A stretch of DNA of 64,000 nt from Thalassobacillus devorans (lineage in GTDB: Bacteria; Bacillota; Bacilli; Bacillales; Halobacillaceae), in the NCBI RefSeq assembly GCF_900176565.1, contig NZ_FXEH01000005.1:521384-585383 (forward strand), given 5' to 3'. The notes beneath the pieces are model-generated. The model did not search any database and was not told the origin of the DNA. It worked only from the letters and a program-made list of their open reading frames with translations. Position 1 is the first letter of the stretch. Each line of letters begins with the position of its first letter. Position numbers and translations under genes: made by a program. This document shows, piece by piece, positions 43,688-52,611 of the stretch.

Positions 43688-44707
43688 TCAAACATCCGGT
43701 GTTTTTTGCGGGATATCTTCCGGAACGCCTCCTTCAATAACCGGCCAGCCATCTTCCCATTTAATCGGATCCAGCATTAAAGGCCTTCTACTGGCCCCCG
43801 TCCATAGCAAAGGATCCTTCTTATCAATAGCGTGATAGACAATCCAATCGTCACCTGACTCATCCTGAACAATTGCATTATGTCCTGGCCCAGCAAATGT
43901 ATCATTTCCTTCAAGGATGACCGTCCCGCCATTGTTTGTCAGTTTATTACCTTCCTTGTCTACATAGGGGCCTTTAAAATTTTCCGAGCGCCCTACAGCG
44001 ACATTATAGGTGCTATTTTCCCCTTCACAACAGGAACCTCTGGAACCAAAAAAATAATAATATCCTTCTCTTTCGATGATATAAGGGGCTTCATAATCGG
44101 TACCAGCAACTTGGAATTTCTCTCCCTTTATAGAGGTACCATCCTCCGATAATTCCACTCCATAGATACCATGAAAACTCCCCCACATTAGGAAAGGTGC
44201 ACCACCCTGGACATAAAAAAATGGATCAATCGAGTTTTGTACTCCTATTTCCTCACTATCAAATAACTTCCCCTTATCTTCAAAAGGGCCTTCCGGATTT
44301 TCCGAAACAGCGACCCCTATACCAGGATTAGAATCCCCCCAGATCGATAAGGAATAATAAAGGTAGTACTGGCCATTATGCTTGGTAATTTCAGGAGCCC
44401 ATAGTGCGCCGCTCCCTTTCCATGAAGGCTTTTCTTCAAATGCTTCCCCTACATATTCCCAATCCACAAGGTTTTTCGAGCAGACCACCGGTATTAACTT
44501 CGGCTGTGTATCATCTCCCCAGGCGTCCTCTGTTCCATATGCATAATAGTAGCCGTCTTCCCCTTTGATGACAGAAGGATCAGCCAGCACGGGTTCAAAA
44601 ACAGGGTTTTGGAATTCTTTTGTTACGAAATGGTTATATGCCATATAACCTGGTCCGCCACCAACTATTAGCAAAAGCAAAGTGATAACCAGCCATTTTT
44701 TCTGCAT
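43688..44707 (-). CDS. Membrane-anchored GH43 glycosidase
   Basis: A 339-residue five-bladed propeller enzyme with an N-terminal signal anchor (WLVITLLLLIVGGGPGYMAY) and no lipobox, so it probably faces outward at the membrane. The three GH43 acids are visible: Asp43 in LADPSVIKG, Asp162 in NSIDPFFY and Glu207 in YEAPYI. GH43 includes arabinanases, arabinofuranosidases, xylosidases and exo-galactanases. The galactose module makes debranching or exo-attack on (arabino)galactan plausible, but the specificity is open. It is the first gene to the left of the divergent ROK regulator. Confidence 0.85.
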   Translation of the reverse strand: MQKKWLVITLLLLIVGGGPGYMAYNHFVTKEFQNPVFEPVLADPSVIKGEDGYYYAYGTEDAWGDDTQPKLIPVVCSKNLVDWEYVGEAFEEKPSWKGSGALWAPEITKHNGQYYLYYSLSIWGDSNPGIGVAVSENPEGPFEDKGKLFDSEEIGVQNSIDPFFYVQGGAPFLMWGSFHGIYGVELSEDGTSIKGEKFQVAGTDYEAPYIIEREGYYYFFGSRGSCCEGENSTYNVAVGRSENFKGPYVDKEGNKLTNNGGTVILEGNDTFAGPGHNAIVQDESGDDWIVYHAIDKKDPLLWTGASRRPLMLDPIKWEDGWPVIEGGVPEDIPQKTPDV

Positions 44708-44737
44708 AACATCCCCCCAAATGTGAAATAACTAAAC

Positions 44738-44757
44738 TTACTTAATTAATTTAACTA
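44738..44757. promoter_or_regulatory. ROK operator between GH43 and the regulator gene
   Basis: TTACTTAATTAATTTAACTA is an imperfect AT-rich dyad sharing TTAATTAA and TTAACTA with the operators at 36310 and 42517. It lies between the divergent genes and could serve both, including autoregulation. Confidence 0.6.
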
Positions 44758-44824
44758 TCTTTATGTTAGTATAAGGGAAAGGATATTTCAATTCTTTTCT
44801 AGATTTAAAATGGAGGAATCTACT

Positions 44825-46039
44825 ATGCAGGTAAAAGGCAGCTTCCAGTTAATGAAATCCCTCAATCGATCAGTCATACTTAATAAAATAAGAACAGATG
44901 GACCAATATCAAGAGCAGATATCGCTAAAGAAACCCATCTCACTCCTCCTACCGTCAGCAGCATCGTCAAGGAGTTATTGGAAACAGGTATGATCAAGGA
45001 GAGCTCCCAAGGTGTTTCAAAGGGCGGCAGAAAACCTACGATGCTTATCATTAACGCCAGCAATTTTTATATAATCGGTCTTGACGTTGGCCCTACCTTA
45101 ATGAAGTCTGTATTAACGGATTTGAATGGCACATTGGTTACGGAAAGTCAAACCCCTATCCCACAGCCGACATCTAATGATGAATTGCTTGAGCTTATGA
45201 AAGTGACCGTCCAACAGTTAATTGCTTCTCAACAAGGCAAGCAGGACAAAATCATTGGAATCGGCGTTGGCATGCACGGGGTAGTAGATGTGGAAGAAGG
45301 AGTATCCCTGTTCGCCCCTAATCTACAATTACAGGATATTTACATTAAAGATTTTCTGGAAGAAGAGTTCGGTATTCTAGTGAAGGTAGAAAACGATGCC
45401 AGAGCTATGGCACTTGGTGAACTATGGTTTGGAAATGGGAATGGGGCAGAAAATATCGTAACGGTAAACCTCGGTCGAGGCATTGGCGCGGGAATTATCA
45501 TTAATGGGAAACTGTTTCATGGAGAGAATTCAATCGCAGGTGAAATCGGTCATATGACCATTGACATCCGTGGACCAAAATGCAGCTGCGGGAATTACGG
45601 ATGCTTGCAAACCCTGGCCTCTGGTCCTGCGTTAGCAGAGAAAGCAGCAAGGGAAATAGCAATCGGAAAACAAAGCCTGTTGCAGGATATGGTAGACAAT
45701 AACCTTGAGGAAATTGGCGGCCGCTTGATTCACGAAGCAGCTAAAAAGGGAGACCAGCTCAGTATTGATATATTAAAGGAAGCAGGTCTTTATCTTGGCA
45801 TTGGACTCACGAACCTTATTCATACGCTCAATCCAAACAGAATCATCATCGGCGGAGGAGTTTCCCAGGCAGGAGAATTCCTATTAGATAGTGTGAAAAC
45901 TACGATTCAAAGCAGGGGATTGACGAAGTCCGCTAAAAATACAGAAGTGTTACTTTCTAAATTAGGAGCAAACGCCACAGCGTTAGGCGCTGTGTCATTG
46001 ATTCTGGTAGAGCTTTTTTCCAGAACGGATACGGATTAA
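44825..46039 (+). CDS. ROK-family transcriptional repressor (NagC/XylR type)
   Basis: A 404-residue repressor with an N-terminal winged helix (LNRSVILNKIRTDGPISRADIAKETHLTPPTVSSIVKELLETGMI) and a ROK sugar-binding domain (IGLDVGPTLMKSVLTDLNG, KVENDARAMALGELW, and zinc motif GPKCSCGNYGCLQ). It represses sugar genes until a sugar binds. The first in-frame ATG at 44810 overlaps the ribosome site; GGAGG eight bases before 44825 makes that the start. It is divergent from the GH43-to-galT gene array and its likely operators are the three shared AT-rich dyads. Confidence 0.9.
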   Translation: MQVKGSFQLMKSLNRSVILNKIRTDGPISRADIAKETHLTPPTVSSIVKELLETGMIKESSQGVSKGGRKPTMLIINASNFYIIGLDVGPTLMKSVLTDLNGTLVTESQTPIPQPTSNDELLELMKVTVQQLIASQQGKQDKIIGIGVGMHGVVDVEEGVSLFAPNLQLQDIYIKDFLEEEFGILVKVENDARAMALGELWFGNGNGAENIVTVNLGRGIGAGIIINGKLFHGENSIAGEIGHMTIDIRGPKCSCGNYGCLQTLASGPALAEKAAREIAIGKQSLLQDMVDNNLEEIGGRLIHEAAKKGDQLSIDILKEAGLYLGIGLTNLIHTLNPNRIIIGGGVSQAGEFLLDSVKTTIQSRGLTKSAKNTEVLLSKLGANATALGAVSLILVELFSRTDTD

Positions 46040-46362
46040 AAAAATTGGAACTGGGGTATAAACTCAAGTATACCCCGGATCCATCCAATATCTGGATAAC
46101 CTGGGGTACGCACGCTTCCTTCTCGTCTAACACAAATAAGAAGCCCTAAAGATACAGGACTTCTATTCTATACTAGAATAGCACGATACTTGGAATCAGC
46201 GTACCCGCTATCTATAGGCTCCTTTAATAATAATGCCGTGAAGTATACAGATAAGTTGAGAATCCTCATCAATGAACTTTAAGTAAACCTTGGTACTTGC
46301 AGTTAAAGTTATGGCTTAACACCCTGCCTTACAAAGTTGGTTGAACACCTTAAATAATCTTC
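46040..46362. other. Module boundary, no gene
   Basis: A GGGGTATA/TATACCCC stem (46053-46076) follows the ROK stop and could weakly terminate it, though there is no T-run. Several short imperfect palindromes follow, such as AGAAG/CTTCT near 46140-46166 and TATTCT/AGAATA near 46165-46185. I see no coding sequence. It looks like the seam between the galactoside and acyl-CoA modules. Confidence 0.5.
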
Positions 46363-47574
46363 CTATATATTAGCAGTATGTTCCTTATATGGCCATGCTG
46401 GCAAAGTTTTTCGAAGAGGCTTATCTTGTCGATAACCGAGTACGTAATCTGCTTGCATAAGTGTGTGTATTTCTCTTGTCCCTTCATATATGACAGGAGC
46501 CTTAGAGTTTCTTAAATAGCGTTCAACGGGATATTCATTAGAATAACCATAGGCCCCATGGATTTGAACAGCATCATTGGCAGCTTCATTAGCAAAATCA
46601 CAAGCTTGCCATTTAGCCAGGGACGTTTCTCGCGTATTTCTCTTTCCTTGATTCTTGAGCCAGCCTGAACGAAATACGAGAAGCCTTGACATTTGCAGAC
46701 CTGCCTCCATTTTGGCTATCATTTGCTGGACGAGCTGATGTTTTCCAATTTCTTTTCCGAAGGTTGTTCTTTCTTCACAGTATTTTATAGACGCTTCTAA
46801 ACATGCCATGATTGTCCCACAAGCACCAGCTGCAACAGTGAACCGGCCATTATCAAGTGCGGACATCGCTATTTTAAATCCTTCTCCTTCTTCTCCTACC
46901 AAATTTTCCTTAGGCACTTTAACATGATCAAAAAAGATTTCCCCTGTATTTCCAGCACGTATCCCCAGCTTTCCTTTAATTGCTTTCGAGGAAAACCCTT
47001 GCATATCCCGTTCTACAATAAAACAAGAAATGCCTTTATGTTGTGCTGATTTATCTGTATAGGCAAAGACCAGGAAATGATCAGCAGCATCACAAAGTGA
47101 TATCCAGGTTTTCGATCCATTTAATATATAATAATCTCCTTCTTTTACCGCCGTTGTCTGTAGGGCAGCAACATCTGATCCGGCGTTTGGTTCCGTTAAA
47201 CCGAATGCTGCAATTTTTTGGCCCTTTGCTTGTGGTACCAAGTATTTTTGCTTTTGCATTTCATTTCCCCATTGAAGAAGTGTCATACTATTTAATCCGG
47301 TATGGACAGACACGGCAGTTCGAAACGCTGTGTCTCCTCTTTCTAGTTCTTCGCATACAATTGCAAGGGAGTTATAATCCATCCCACTTCCTCCATATTC
47401 TTCGGGAATGCACACTCCCATCAAATCTAATTCAGCTAAACGATTGATGATGCTAGTCTCAAAGTGACCCTTGGCATCCCATTCAGCAATATAAGGCATA
47501 ATCTCTTTATCCACAAAGTCTCTCACCATTTTTCTGACCATTTCCTGTTCTTCTGAATAACTAAACTCCATCAT
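46363..47574 (-). CDS. Acyl-CoA dehydrogenase, glutaryl-CoA-dehydrogenase-like
   Basis: A 403-residue flavoprotein that oxidises an acyl-CoA at alpha-beta carbons. It has the family motifs FGLTEPNAGSDVAALQTTA, NGSKTWISL, GEIFFDHVKVP and DAVQIHGAYGYSNEYPVERYLR; the catalytic Glu364 lies in IYEGTREIH. Arg85 in GDTAFRTAVSV occupies the place where glutaryl-CoA dehydrogenases bind the distal carboxylate, so a dicarboxylyl-CoA substrate is possible; this is a by-eye comparison. It follows the CoA-transferase by 12 bases, with GGAGG before the ATG. The pair should activate and then oxidise one acid. Confidence 0.85.
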   Translation of the reverse strand: MMEFSYSEEQEMVRKMVRDFVDKEIMPYIAEWDAKGHFETSIINRLAELDLMGVCIPEEYGGSGMDYNSLAIVCEELERGDTAFRTAVSVHTGLNSMTLLQWGNEMQKQKYLVPQAKGQKIAAFGLTEPNAGSDVAALQTTAVKEGDYYILNGSKTWISLCDAADHFLVFAYTDKSAQHKGISCFIVERDMQGFSSKAIKGKLGIRAGNTGEIFFDHVKVPKENLVGEEGEGFKIAMSALDNGRFTVAAGACGTIMACLEASIKYCEERTTFGKEIGKHQLVQQMIAKMEAGLQMSRLLVFRSGWLKNQGKRNTRETSLAKWQACDFANEAANDAVQIHGAYGYSNEYPVERYLRNSKAPVIYEGTREIHTLMQADYVLGYRQDKPLRKTLPAWPYKEHTANI

Positions 47575-47586
47575 TCTACCAACCTC

Positions 47587-48774
47587 CTAAATTATATTTT
47601 TACCTTTAAGATCCTCTATATCTTCAAGGGTGTATCCCATGTCTGTCAGCACTTCTTCTGTATGTTCTCCTGGAAGTGGCGGGTGTCTTTTGTAATCAAC
47701 AGGTGTTCGAGAAAGTTTCAATGGGCTTCCCACAAGTTTTACGCTTCCAGCTGTAGGATGTTCGACTTCAAGAGCCATTTCTCTCGCTTTTACTTGTGGA
47801 TCTTCAAATACATCTTTTATATTGTTTATTGGACCACAGGGTATACCATTATCTTGTAAAAGTTCATTCCATTCTTTTGTGCTTTTCTCTTTTATCTTGT
47901 TAGAAATTAAATCTATGAGTTTTTCGCGATTTTGAAGACGAAGTGAATTCGATGAGAATTTAGGATGATTGGTGAGTTGCTCCAACCCCAGCAGACTACA
48001 GAGCCGGGAAAATTGACCATCATTACCGACAGCTATAACGATCTCTCCATCTAGTGTGCTAAACACTTGATAGGGCACAATATTAGGATGTTGATTCCCT
48101 AGAAGTTGAGGGATGTTTTCGGAAACTAAGTAGTTACTAGCCACATTTGCGAGGGCGCTTACTTGGGAATCAAACAAAGAAATATCAATACTCTGCCCTT
48201 TATTGGATTGGTTTCTTTCATTGATAGCAGCAAGAATTCCTATGGCTGAATATAATCCAGTTAAAATATCTGATATAGCTACCCCGACTTTCACCGGCCC
48301 GCTTTCTTTTGTCCCGGTGATACTCATTAATCCACTAAGAGCCTGAATGATAAAATCATATCCTGGGAGGTGGTTATAGGGCCCATTCTGACCAAATCCG
48401 GTAATAGAACAGCTAATTATTTGCGGATTGAGCTCTTTTAGGTTTTCATAGTCCAATCCCCATTTTTTCATCGTAGTATGTTTGAAGTTATCAATCACCA
48501 CGTCTGACTTTTTAACCAGATCTTTTAATATCTTTCTGCCACGTTCAGATTTAAGATTAATAGTGACAGCTCTCTTGTTCCTATTAGCGCACAAATAGTA
48601 TGCGCTTACATCATTGGCATACGGAGGACCCCATTCTCTCGTTTCATCGCTCCCGCGTGGGGCCTCAACCTTAATTACCTCGGCCCCTAAATCTCCAAGA
48701 ATCATCGTACAATAAGGTCCTGCTAATACTCTCGTCAAATCTAAAATGCGTATATTACCTAAAGCTTTCGTCAC
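47587..48774 (-). CDS. Family III (CaiB/BaiF) CoA-transferase
   Basis: A 395-residue CoA-transferase moving CoA between carboxylic acids. It starts with the typical ILDLTRVLAGPYCTMILGDLGAEVIKVE, then NRNKRAVTINLKSERG, VDVVIDNF-type segment, GFGQNGPYNHLPGYDF, and VGVAISDILTG with the catalytic Asp169. The GTG start follows an AAGGTG site; the overlapping ATG would hit a stop at once. It probably supplies the acyl-CoA used by the next gene. Known relatives act on succinate, glutarate, formate/oxalate or carnitine. Confidence 0.88.
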   Translation of the reverse strand: MTKALGNIRILDLTRVLAGPYCTMILGDLGAEVIKVEAPRGSDETREWGPPYANDVSAYYLCANRNKRAVTINLKSERGRKILKDLVKKSDVVIDNFKHTTMKKWGLDYENLKELNPQIISCSITGFGQNGPYNHLPGYDFIIQALSGLMSITGTKESGPVKVGVAISDILTGLYSAIGILAAINERNQSNKGQSIDISLFDSQVSALANVASNYLVSENIPQLLGNQHPNIVPYQVFSTLDGEIVIAVGNDGQFSRLCSLLGLEQLTNHPKFSSNSLRLQNREKLIDLISNKIKEKSTKEWNELLQDNGIPCGPINNIKDVFEDPQVKAREMALEVEHPTAGSVKLVGSPLKLSRTPVDYKRHPPLPGEHTEEVLTDMGYTLEDIEDLKGKNII

Positions 48775-48830
48775 ATCAACACCTTCTTTATAAAGATTTA
48801 TTAGTCCATAATCGCCTATCTTTTAAAAAT

Positions 48831-48864
48831 TCAGCTGTTCCCAAGTGTGGTTAGGAACAGCTGA
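48831..48864. terminator. Terminator after the TPP-enzyme gene
   Basis: TCAGCTGTTCC pairs perfectly with GGAACAGCTGA, followed on the minus strand by ATTTTTAAAA. The CoA-transferase pair downstream may thus have its own promoter or depend on read-through. Confidence 0.88.
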
Positions 48865-48870
48865 TTTACC

Positions 48871-50517
48871 TTAGCTCATTAATTGCATTCCTACCGAAAC
48901 TTGGTTAGGGTTCATTTTTAATTCCATAATGGTTGGTCTGTCTATTTCTTGAAGCGCCTCTTTAAAAGCCTCACGGAAATGAGTGACAGAATCTATACTT
49001 ATTCCACGCGCTCCGAGCGCTTCTGCCAATTTTGAATAATTAACGTTAGATAGTTCTGTCCCAATCACATGATCAGGGAATGTTTTTTCTTGGTGCATCC
49101 TAATCGTTCCATAGGAGGAATTGTTGAATACCAGAACAATAACGGGAGTTTTATTTCGGACAGCTGTCTCAACCTCTTGAAGAGTCATCATAAAGCCTCC
49201 ATCACCAGCAAATACAATAACAGGGCGTTCAGGGGAAGCCATTTTGGCGCCGACACCAGCTGGTAAACCATAACCCATTGCTCCAGAAGTGGGTCCAGCG
49301 TATGATTTCCTTCCAGTAAAGATATGGAAATTATGCATCCATGTTGCAAAATTCCCGGCATCGTTTGTAATAATCGTATCCATAGGGCACAATTCGTTAA
49401 AAGCCTGGATTATTCCTTTATAGCTGATAGGCCATTCTAATTCCTGTATATCTTCCATACGTGAACTGCTTAGAAAAGTTTCTCTTCGTTCATCACTCCA
49501 TTTGTTCCACTTAGTATAATCTCTTTCTTTTATTGCCGCTGTCAGAGAATGAAGGGCTGCTTTTGCATCTGCTACAAACCCGAATTCAGGTGGGAAAACC
49601 CTCCCCAAAATATCTGGTTCAATGTCAATATGGATTAACGTCTGTTCAGACTTTAATAAGGAATAATCCTGGGTAGTAACCTCTGAGAGTCTTGTGCCAA
49701 TGGCAAAAATCACATCGGCCTGTTGAACTGTTTCTATTTGAGTAGCAGGTGTACCAAGACCTAAATGACCGCAATACAGCTGGTGGTCATTGGATAGTAC
49801 ATCATGCCTCCGGAAAGAAGCCATTACTGGTATATTCGTTTTTTCACTGAAAGATTGAAGTGCTTCTTCACCGTTGGAAAGCTTGACTCCCCCTCCTGCA
49901 ATGATAACCGGTCGCTCGGCTTTCTTTAATTGTGATAAGATTTCTTCCACTTGTTGCGATGAAAGTGCAGGTTTGGAGATAGTAGTACTCTGTGCGAATC
50001 TCATTTCAGCTTTTTCCGGCAATACATTTTCTGGGAGTGAAACAACAACCGGACCTGGGCGCCCTGATTTTGCAATCCGGAAGGCACGCTGCACCAGCTC
50101 AGTTGTACGTTCCGGATCACGAATCTCTACGCCCCACTTCGTTGCCTGTTCCAGGAAACGGTCAAGTTCCATTTCCTGAAACCCTTCTCGCCCACGGAAT
50201 TTAGTATGTACCTGTCCCAGGAAAACGACCATGGGAGTAGAATCTTGATAAGCAGTGTGAATGCCAATGGAAAGGTTTGCTGCACCAACTCCACGAGTTG
50301 CCATCACTACTGCAGGCATGTTGGAAGTCTTGGCGTAACCCTCAGCCATAAATGCTGCTCCACCTTCATGGCGGTTGGAAATTAATTCAATTCCATTTTC
50401 ATTATAAATAGCCTCCATTAAAGGAAGGTAGCTTTCTCCAGGTACACAAAATACACGCTCTACGTGTTCGCGTTTCATACATTCCACAATTGCTTCAGCG
50501 CTTGTCATACGGGTCAT
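48871..50517 (-). CDS. Thiamine-diphosphate-dependent enzyme (acetolactate-synthase-like)
   Basis: A 548-residue three-domain TPP enzyme. Glu51 in NRHEGGAAFMAEGYA activates the cofactor, and VFAGDGGFMMTLQEVETAVRNKTPVIVLVFNN is the diphosphate/Mg motif. The middle domain has the FAD/ADP-like PVIIAGGGVKLSNG segment. The family includes acetolactate synthase, sulfoacetaldehyde acetyltransferase and 2-oxoacid decarboxylases. There is no ilvN regulatory subunit and the upstream gene is an aminotransferase, so decarboxylation of a 2-oxo acid is more likely than branched-chain synthesis. Its ATG overlaps the aminotransferase stop (ATGA). Confidence 0.82.
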   Translation of the reverse strand: MTRMTSAEAIVECMKREHVERVFCVPGESYLPLMEAIYNENGIELISNRHEGGAAFMAEGYAKTSNMPAVVMATRGVGAANLSIGIHTAYQDSTPMVVFLGQVHTKFRGREGFQEMELDRFLEQATKWGVEIRDPERTTELVQRAFRIAKSGRPGPVVVSLPENVLPEKAEMRFAQSTTISKPALSSQQVEEILSQLKKAERPVIIAGGGVKLSNGEEALQSFSEKTNIPVMASFRRHDVLSNDHQLYCGHLGLGTPATQIETVQQADVIFAIGTRLSEVTTQDYSLLKSEQTLIHIDIEPDILGRVFPPEFGFVADAKAALHSLTAAIKERDYTKWNKWSDERRETFLSSSRMEDIQELEWPISYKGIIQAFNELCPMDTIITNDAGNFATWMHNFHIFTGRKSYAGPTSGAMGYGLPAGVGAKMASPERPVIVFAGDGGFMMTLQEVETAVRNKTPVIVLVFNNSSYGTIRMHQEKTFPDHVIGTELSNVNYSKLAEALGARGISIDSVTHFREAFKEALQEIDRPTIMELKMNPNQVSVGMQLMS

Positions 50518-51701
50518 ATCAAATCCCTCCTTATTGGAGTACGGATAAAGTTCGCAATCCGCTTAGCTGCTTCTTGCAATCTATCTTCACCAGAAGATAA
50601 AGAAACTCGGAAAAAACCTTCACCTTGCAATCCAAATGCAGAACCTGGCGTAATGATGACACCAGTTTGTTCTAATAATTGCTCAGCAAATTCCTTAGAT
50701 GTAAGCCTTAGTGGTACTTTACACCATAAGAATATACTTCCATTCGGTTTGCTTGCCTCTATTCCAGCTTCCTGCAAGGCGTTATACATAATAAGCATAC
50801 GATTCTCAAAGATAGTATTATATTCTTTCATAAAGGATTGATCTCCTGACAAAGCATAAGCCGCAGCTTTTTGTATTGGTAAAAACTGGCTGGTATCTAG
50901 ATTACTTTTAATCACGCAGAGACTGTTTAAAGCTGCTTGAGACCCCACAGCATAACCTATTCTCCAACCCGTCATGCAGTAGCTTTTGGAGAGTGACCCG
51001 AACTCTACTACCCTTTCTCTATTGATATCAGCTTGTAATAGGCTAGGAGCTTCATAATCTTTAAAAGTTATCATATTGTAAGCTGAATCATGAATGAGCA
51101 ATAAATCATACTTTTCCGCAAAATCGGCTGCTCGTTGGAAAAACTCAAGGGTGACAGTAGCTGAAGTCGGGTTTCCCGGATAGTTTAGAATCATAGCCTT
51201 CGCTTGGTTTGCTTTTTCTACAGGAATATCATTGAAGTCTAGTACAAATCGATTTTCTTCTTTTAACGGAAAAGGGATAGTTTTGATTCTTGCCAAGACA
51301 GATGCTGATTCGTATACCGGGTAACCTGGGTCAGGTACTAAGAAATGATCACCGGGGTTCATTACCGCAGGAAGTAAATGGCCGATTCCCTCTTTTGACC
51401 CTATTAAGGTAAGCACTTCTTTTTCGGAATCAAGTCTTACAGAAAATTCACGTTCGTAAAAAGTTGCTACTGCTTCACGGAACTCTGAACACCCTCCATA
51501 AGGGGAATATTTGAAATTTAGCGGGTCTTCCATTTCTTCTTTTAATTTATCTACGATGTGAGGTGGTGTAGGTAGATCAGGAGCACCTATCCCCAAATCA
51601 ATTACATCCATTCCATGTTCAATTAACTCTTTTTTTCGTTGATTGATTTTTGAAAATAGATAAGGAGGTATACTTGACACTGCCTCAGACTGAAAATTCA
51701 T
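50514..51701 (-). CDS. PLP-dependent class I/II aminotransferase
   Basis: A 395-residue fold-type I aminotransferase, close in pattern to LL-DAP/aspartate-type enzymes. Motifs are GAPDLPTPPHIV, VPDPGYPVY, LNYPGNPTSA, and GSLSKSYCMTGWRIGY with the PLP Lys239. The C-terminus ends with RVSLSSGED and the substrate-binding Arg. It converts an amino acid to its 2-oxo acid; coupling to the next gene suggests that acid is then decarboxylated. It starts 69 bases after the IclR gene and overlaps the TPP gene by four bases. Confidence 0.87.
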   Translation of the reverse strand: MNFQSEAVSSIPPYLFSKINQRKKELIEHGMDVIDLGIGAPDLPTPPHIVDKLKEEMEDPLNFKYSPYGGCSEFREAVATFYEREFSVRLDSEKEVLTLIGSKEGIGHLLPAVMNPGDHFLVPDPGYPVYESASVLARIKTIPFPLKEENRFVLDFNDIPVEKANQAKAMILNYPGNPTSATVTLEFFQRAADFAEKYDLLLIHDSAYNMITFKDYEAPSLLQADINRERVVEFGSLSKSYCMTGWRIGYAVGSQAALNSLCVIKSNLDTSQFLPIQKAAAYALSGDQSFMKEYNTIFENRMLIMYNALQEAGIEASKPNGSIFLWCKVPLRLTSKEFAEQLLEQTGVIITPGSAFGLQGEGFFRVSLSSGEDRLQEAAKRIANFIRTPIRRDLI

Positions 51702-51770
51702 GTTTTCACCTTTCTTTTACAGGATATTTTATGGCTGAATAACCACACGTTTAAAATTTGAAAAGTGCTT

Positions 51771-52535
51771 TCATCGCTCGGAAAAGCCTAAATTTTTAGT
51801 AATGGCTAGAGCAGCTGCTTGGGTTTTTTCCAGTATCTTAACCTTTCTATCACTCGAAAATCTCATACTTGGTCCAGTTACTCCAAGAGCCCCGACTACG
51901 TTACCTGAATAGTCACGAATAGGGAAAGATATACCAACTGTATCAGGGTCCTGTTCCCCGTTACTCACCGCATAGCCTTGTTTGCGAATCAATTCTAACT
52001 CTTCATTCAATCGATCTCTATTGGTGATGGTATAAGGAGTAAAGGCTTTGAATTCCATCTTACTGATGATGTCTTTTTGTTTTTTTTCTGGAAGGTATGC
52101 TAAAAGCAGTTTAGGGCCAGAGCCTACATACAAGGGTAGTCTTTTTCCCACTCGGGTATATAAACGAATGGTCTGATTGCTTTCTACTTTTTCAATATAG
52201 ATAGCTTCATCATCTTCGCAGATGGAGAGGTGTACTACTTCATTTATTTCTTCAGCTAAGAACTCCATTTGTTCTAATGCGACTTGCCTTAGTTCTAAAT
52301 CCTCTCTGACTAGATTACCAAGCTCCAGCAGCTTAAGCCCAAGTTTGTAGTAAATATCATGTTCTGACTTTTTATTCTTCCGGAGAAACCCGCCTTCTTC
52401 CAAAGTATAGAGTAAACGATAAGCAGTTGCTTTAGGCATGTTTGTCATCTTACAGATGTCATGAAGCGATAGTTCTCGTCTTTCTTCTGTAAATAATGAG
52501 AGTAATTTAAGGGCTTTACTAACGCTCTGATTCAC
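51771..52535 (-). CDS. IclR-family regulator (KipR-like position)
   Basis: A 254-residue IclR protein: winged helix (SVSKALKLLSLFTEERRELSLHDICKMTNMPKATAYRLLYTLEEGGFL) and effector domain (IEKVESNQTIRLYTRVGKRLPLYVGSGPKLLLAYLP, GEQDPDTVGISFPI). The start is GTG seven bases after AAGGTG. In B. subtilis the IclR protein KipR controls the kipI-kipA (pxpB-pxpC) operon. The same pairing here suggests it controls the 5-oxoprolinase genes and the downstream aminotransferase and TPP genes. Confidence 0.87.
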   Translation of the reverse strand: MNQSVSKALKLLSLFTEERRELSLHDICKMTNMPKATAYRLLYTLEEGGFLRKNKKSEHDIYYKLGLKLLELGNLVREDLELRQVALEQMEFLAEEINEVVHLSICEDDEAIYIEKVESNQTIRLYTRVGKRLPLYVGSGPKLLLAYLPEKKQKDIISKMEFKAFTPYTITNRDRLNEELELIRKQGYAVSNGEQDPDTVGISFPIRDYSGNVVGALGVTGPSMRFSSDRKVKILEKTQAAALAITKNLGFSER

Positions 52536-52611
52536 GATAATTCACCTTTCTTCCGAATGCAGCTGTAATTTAAGCGATGAGAGTTAGTTGAATAATGTAA
52601 GTTTTATTGCT

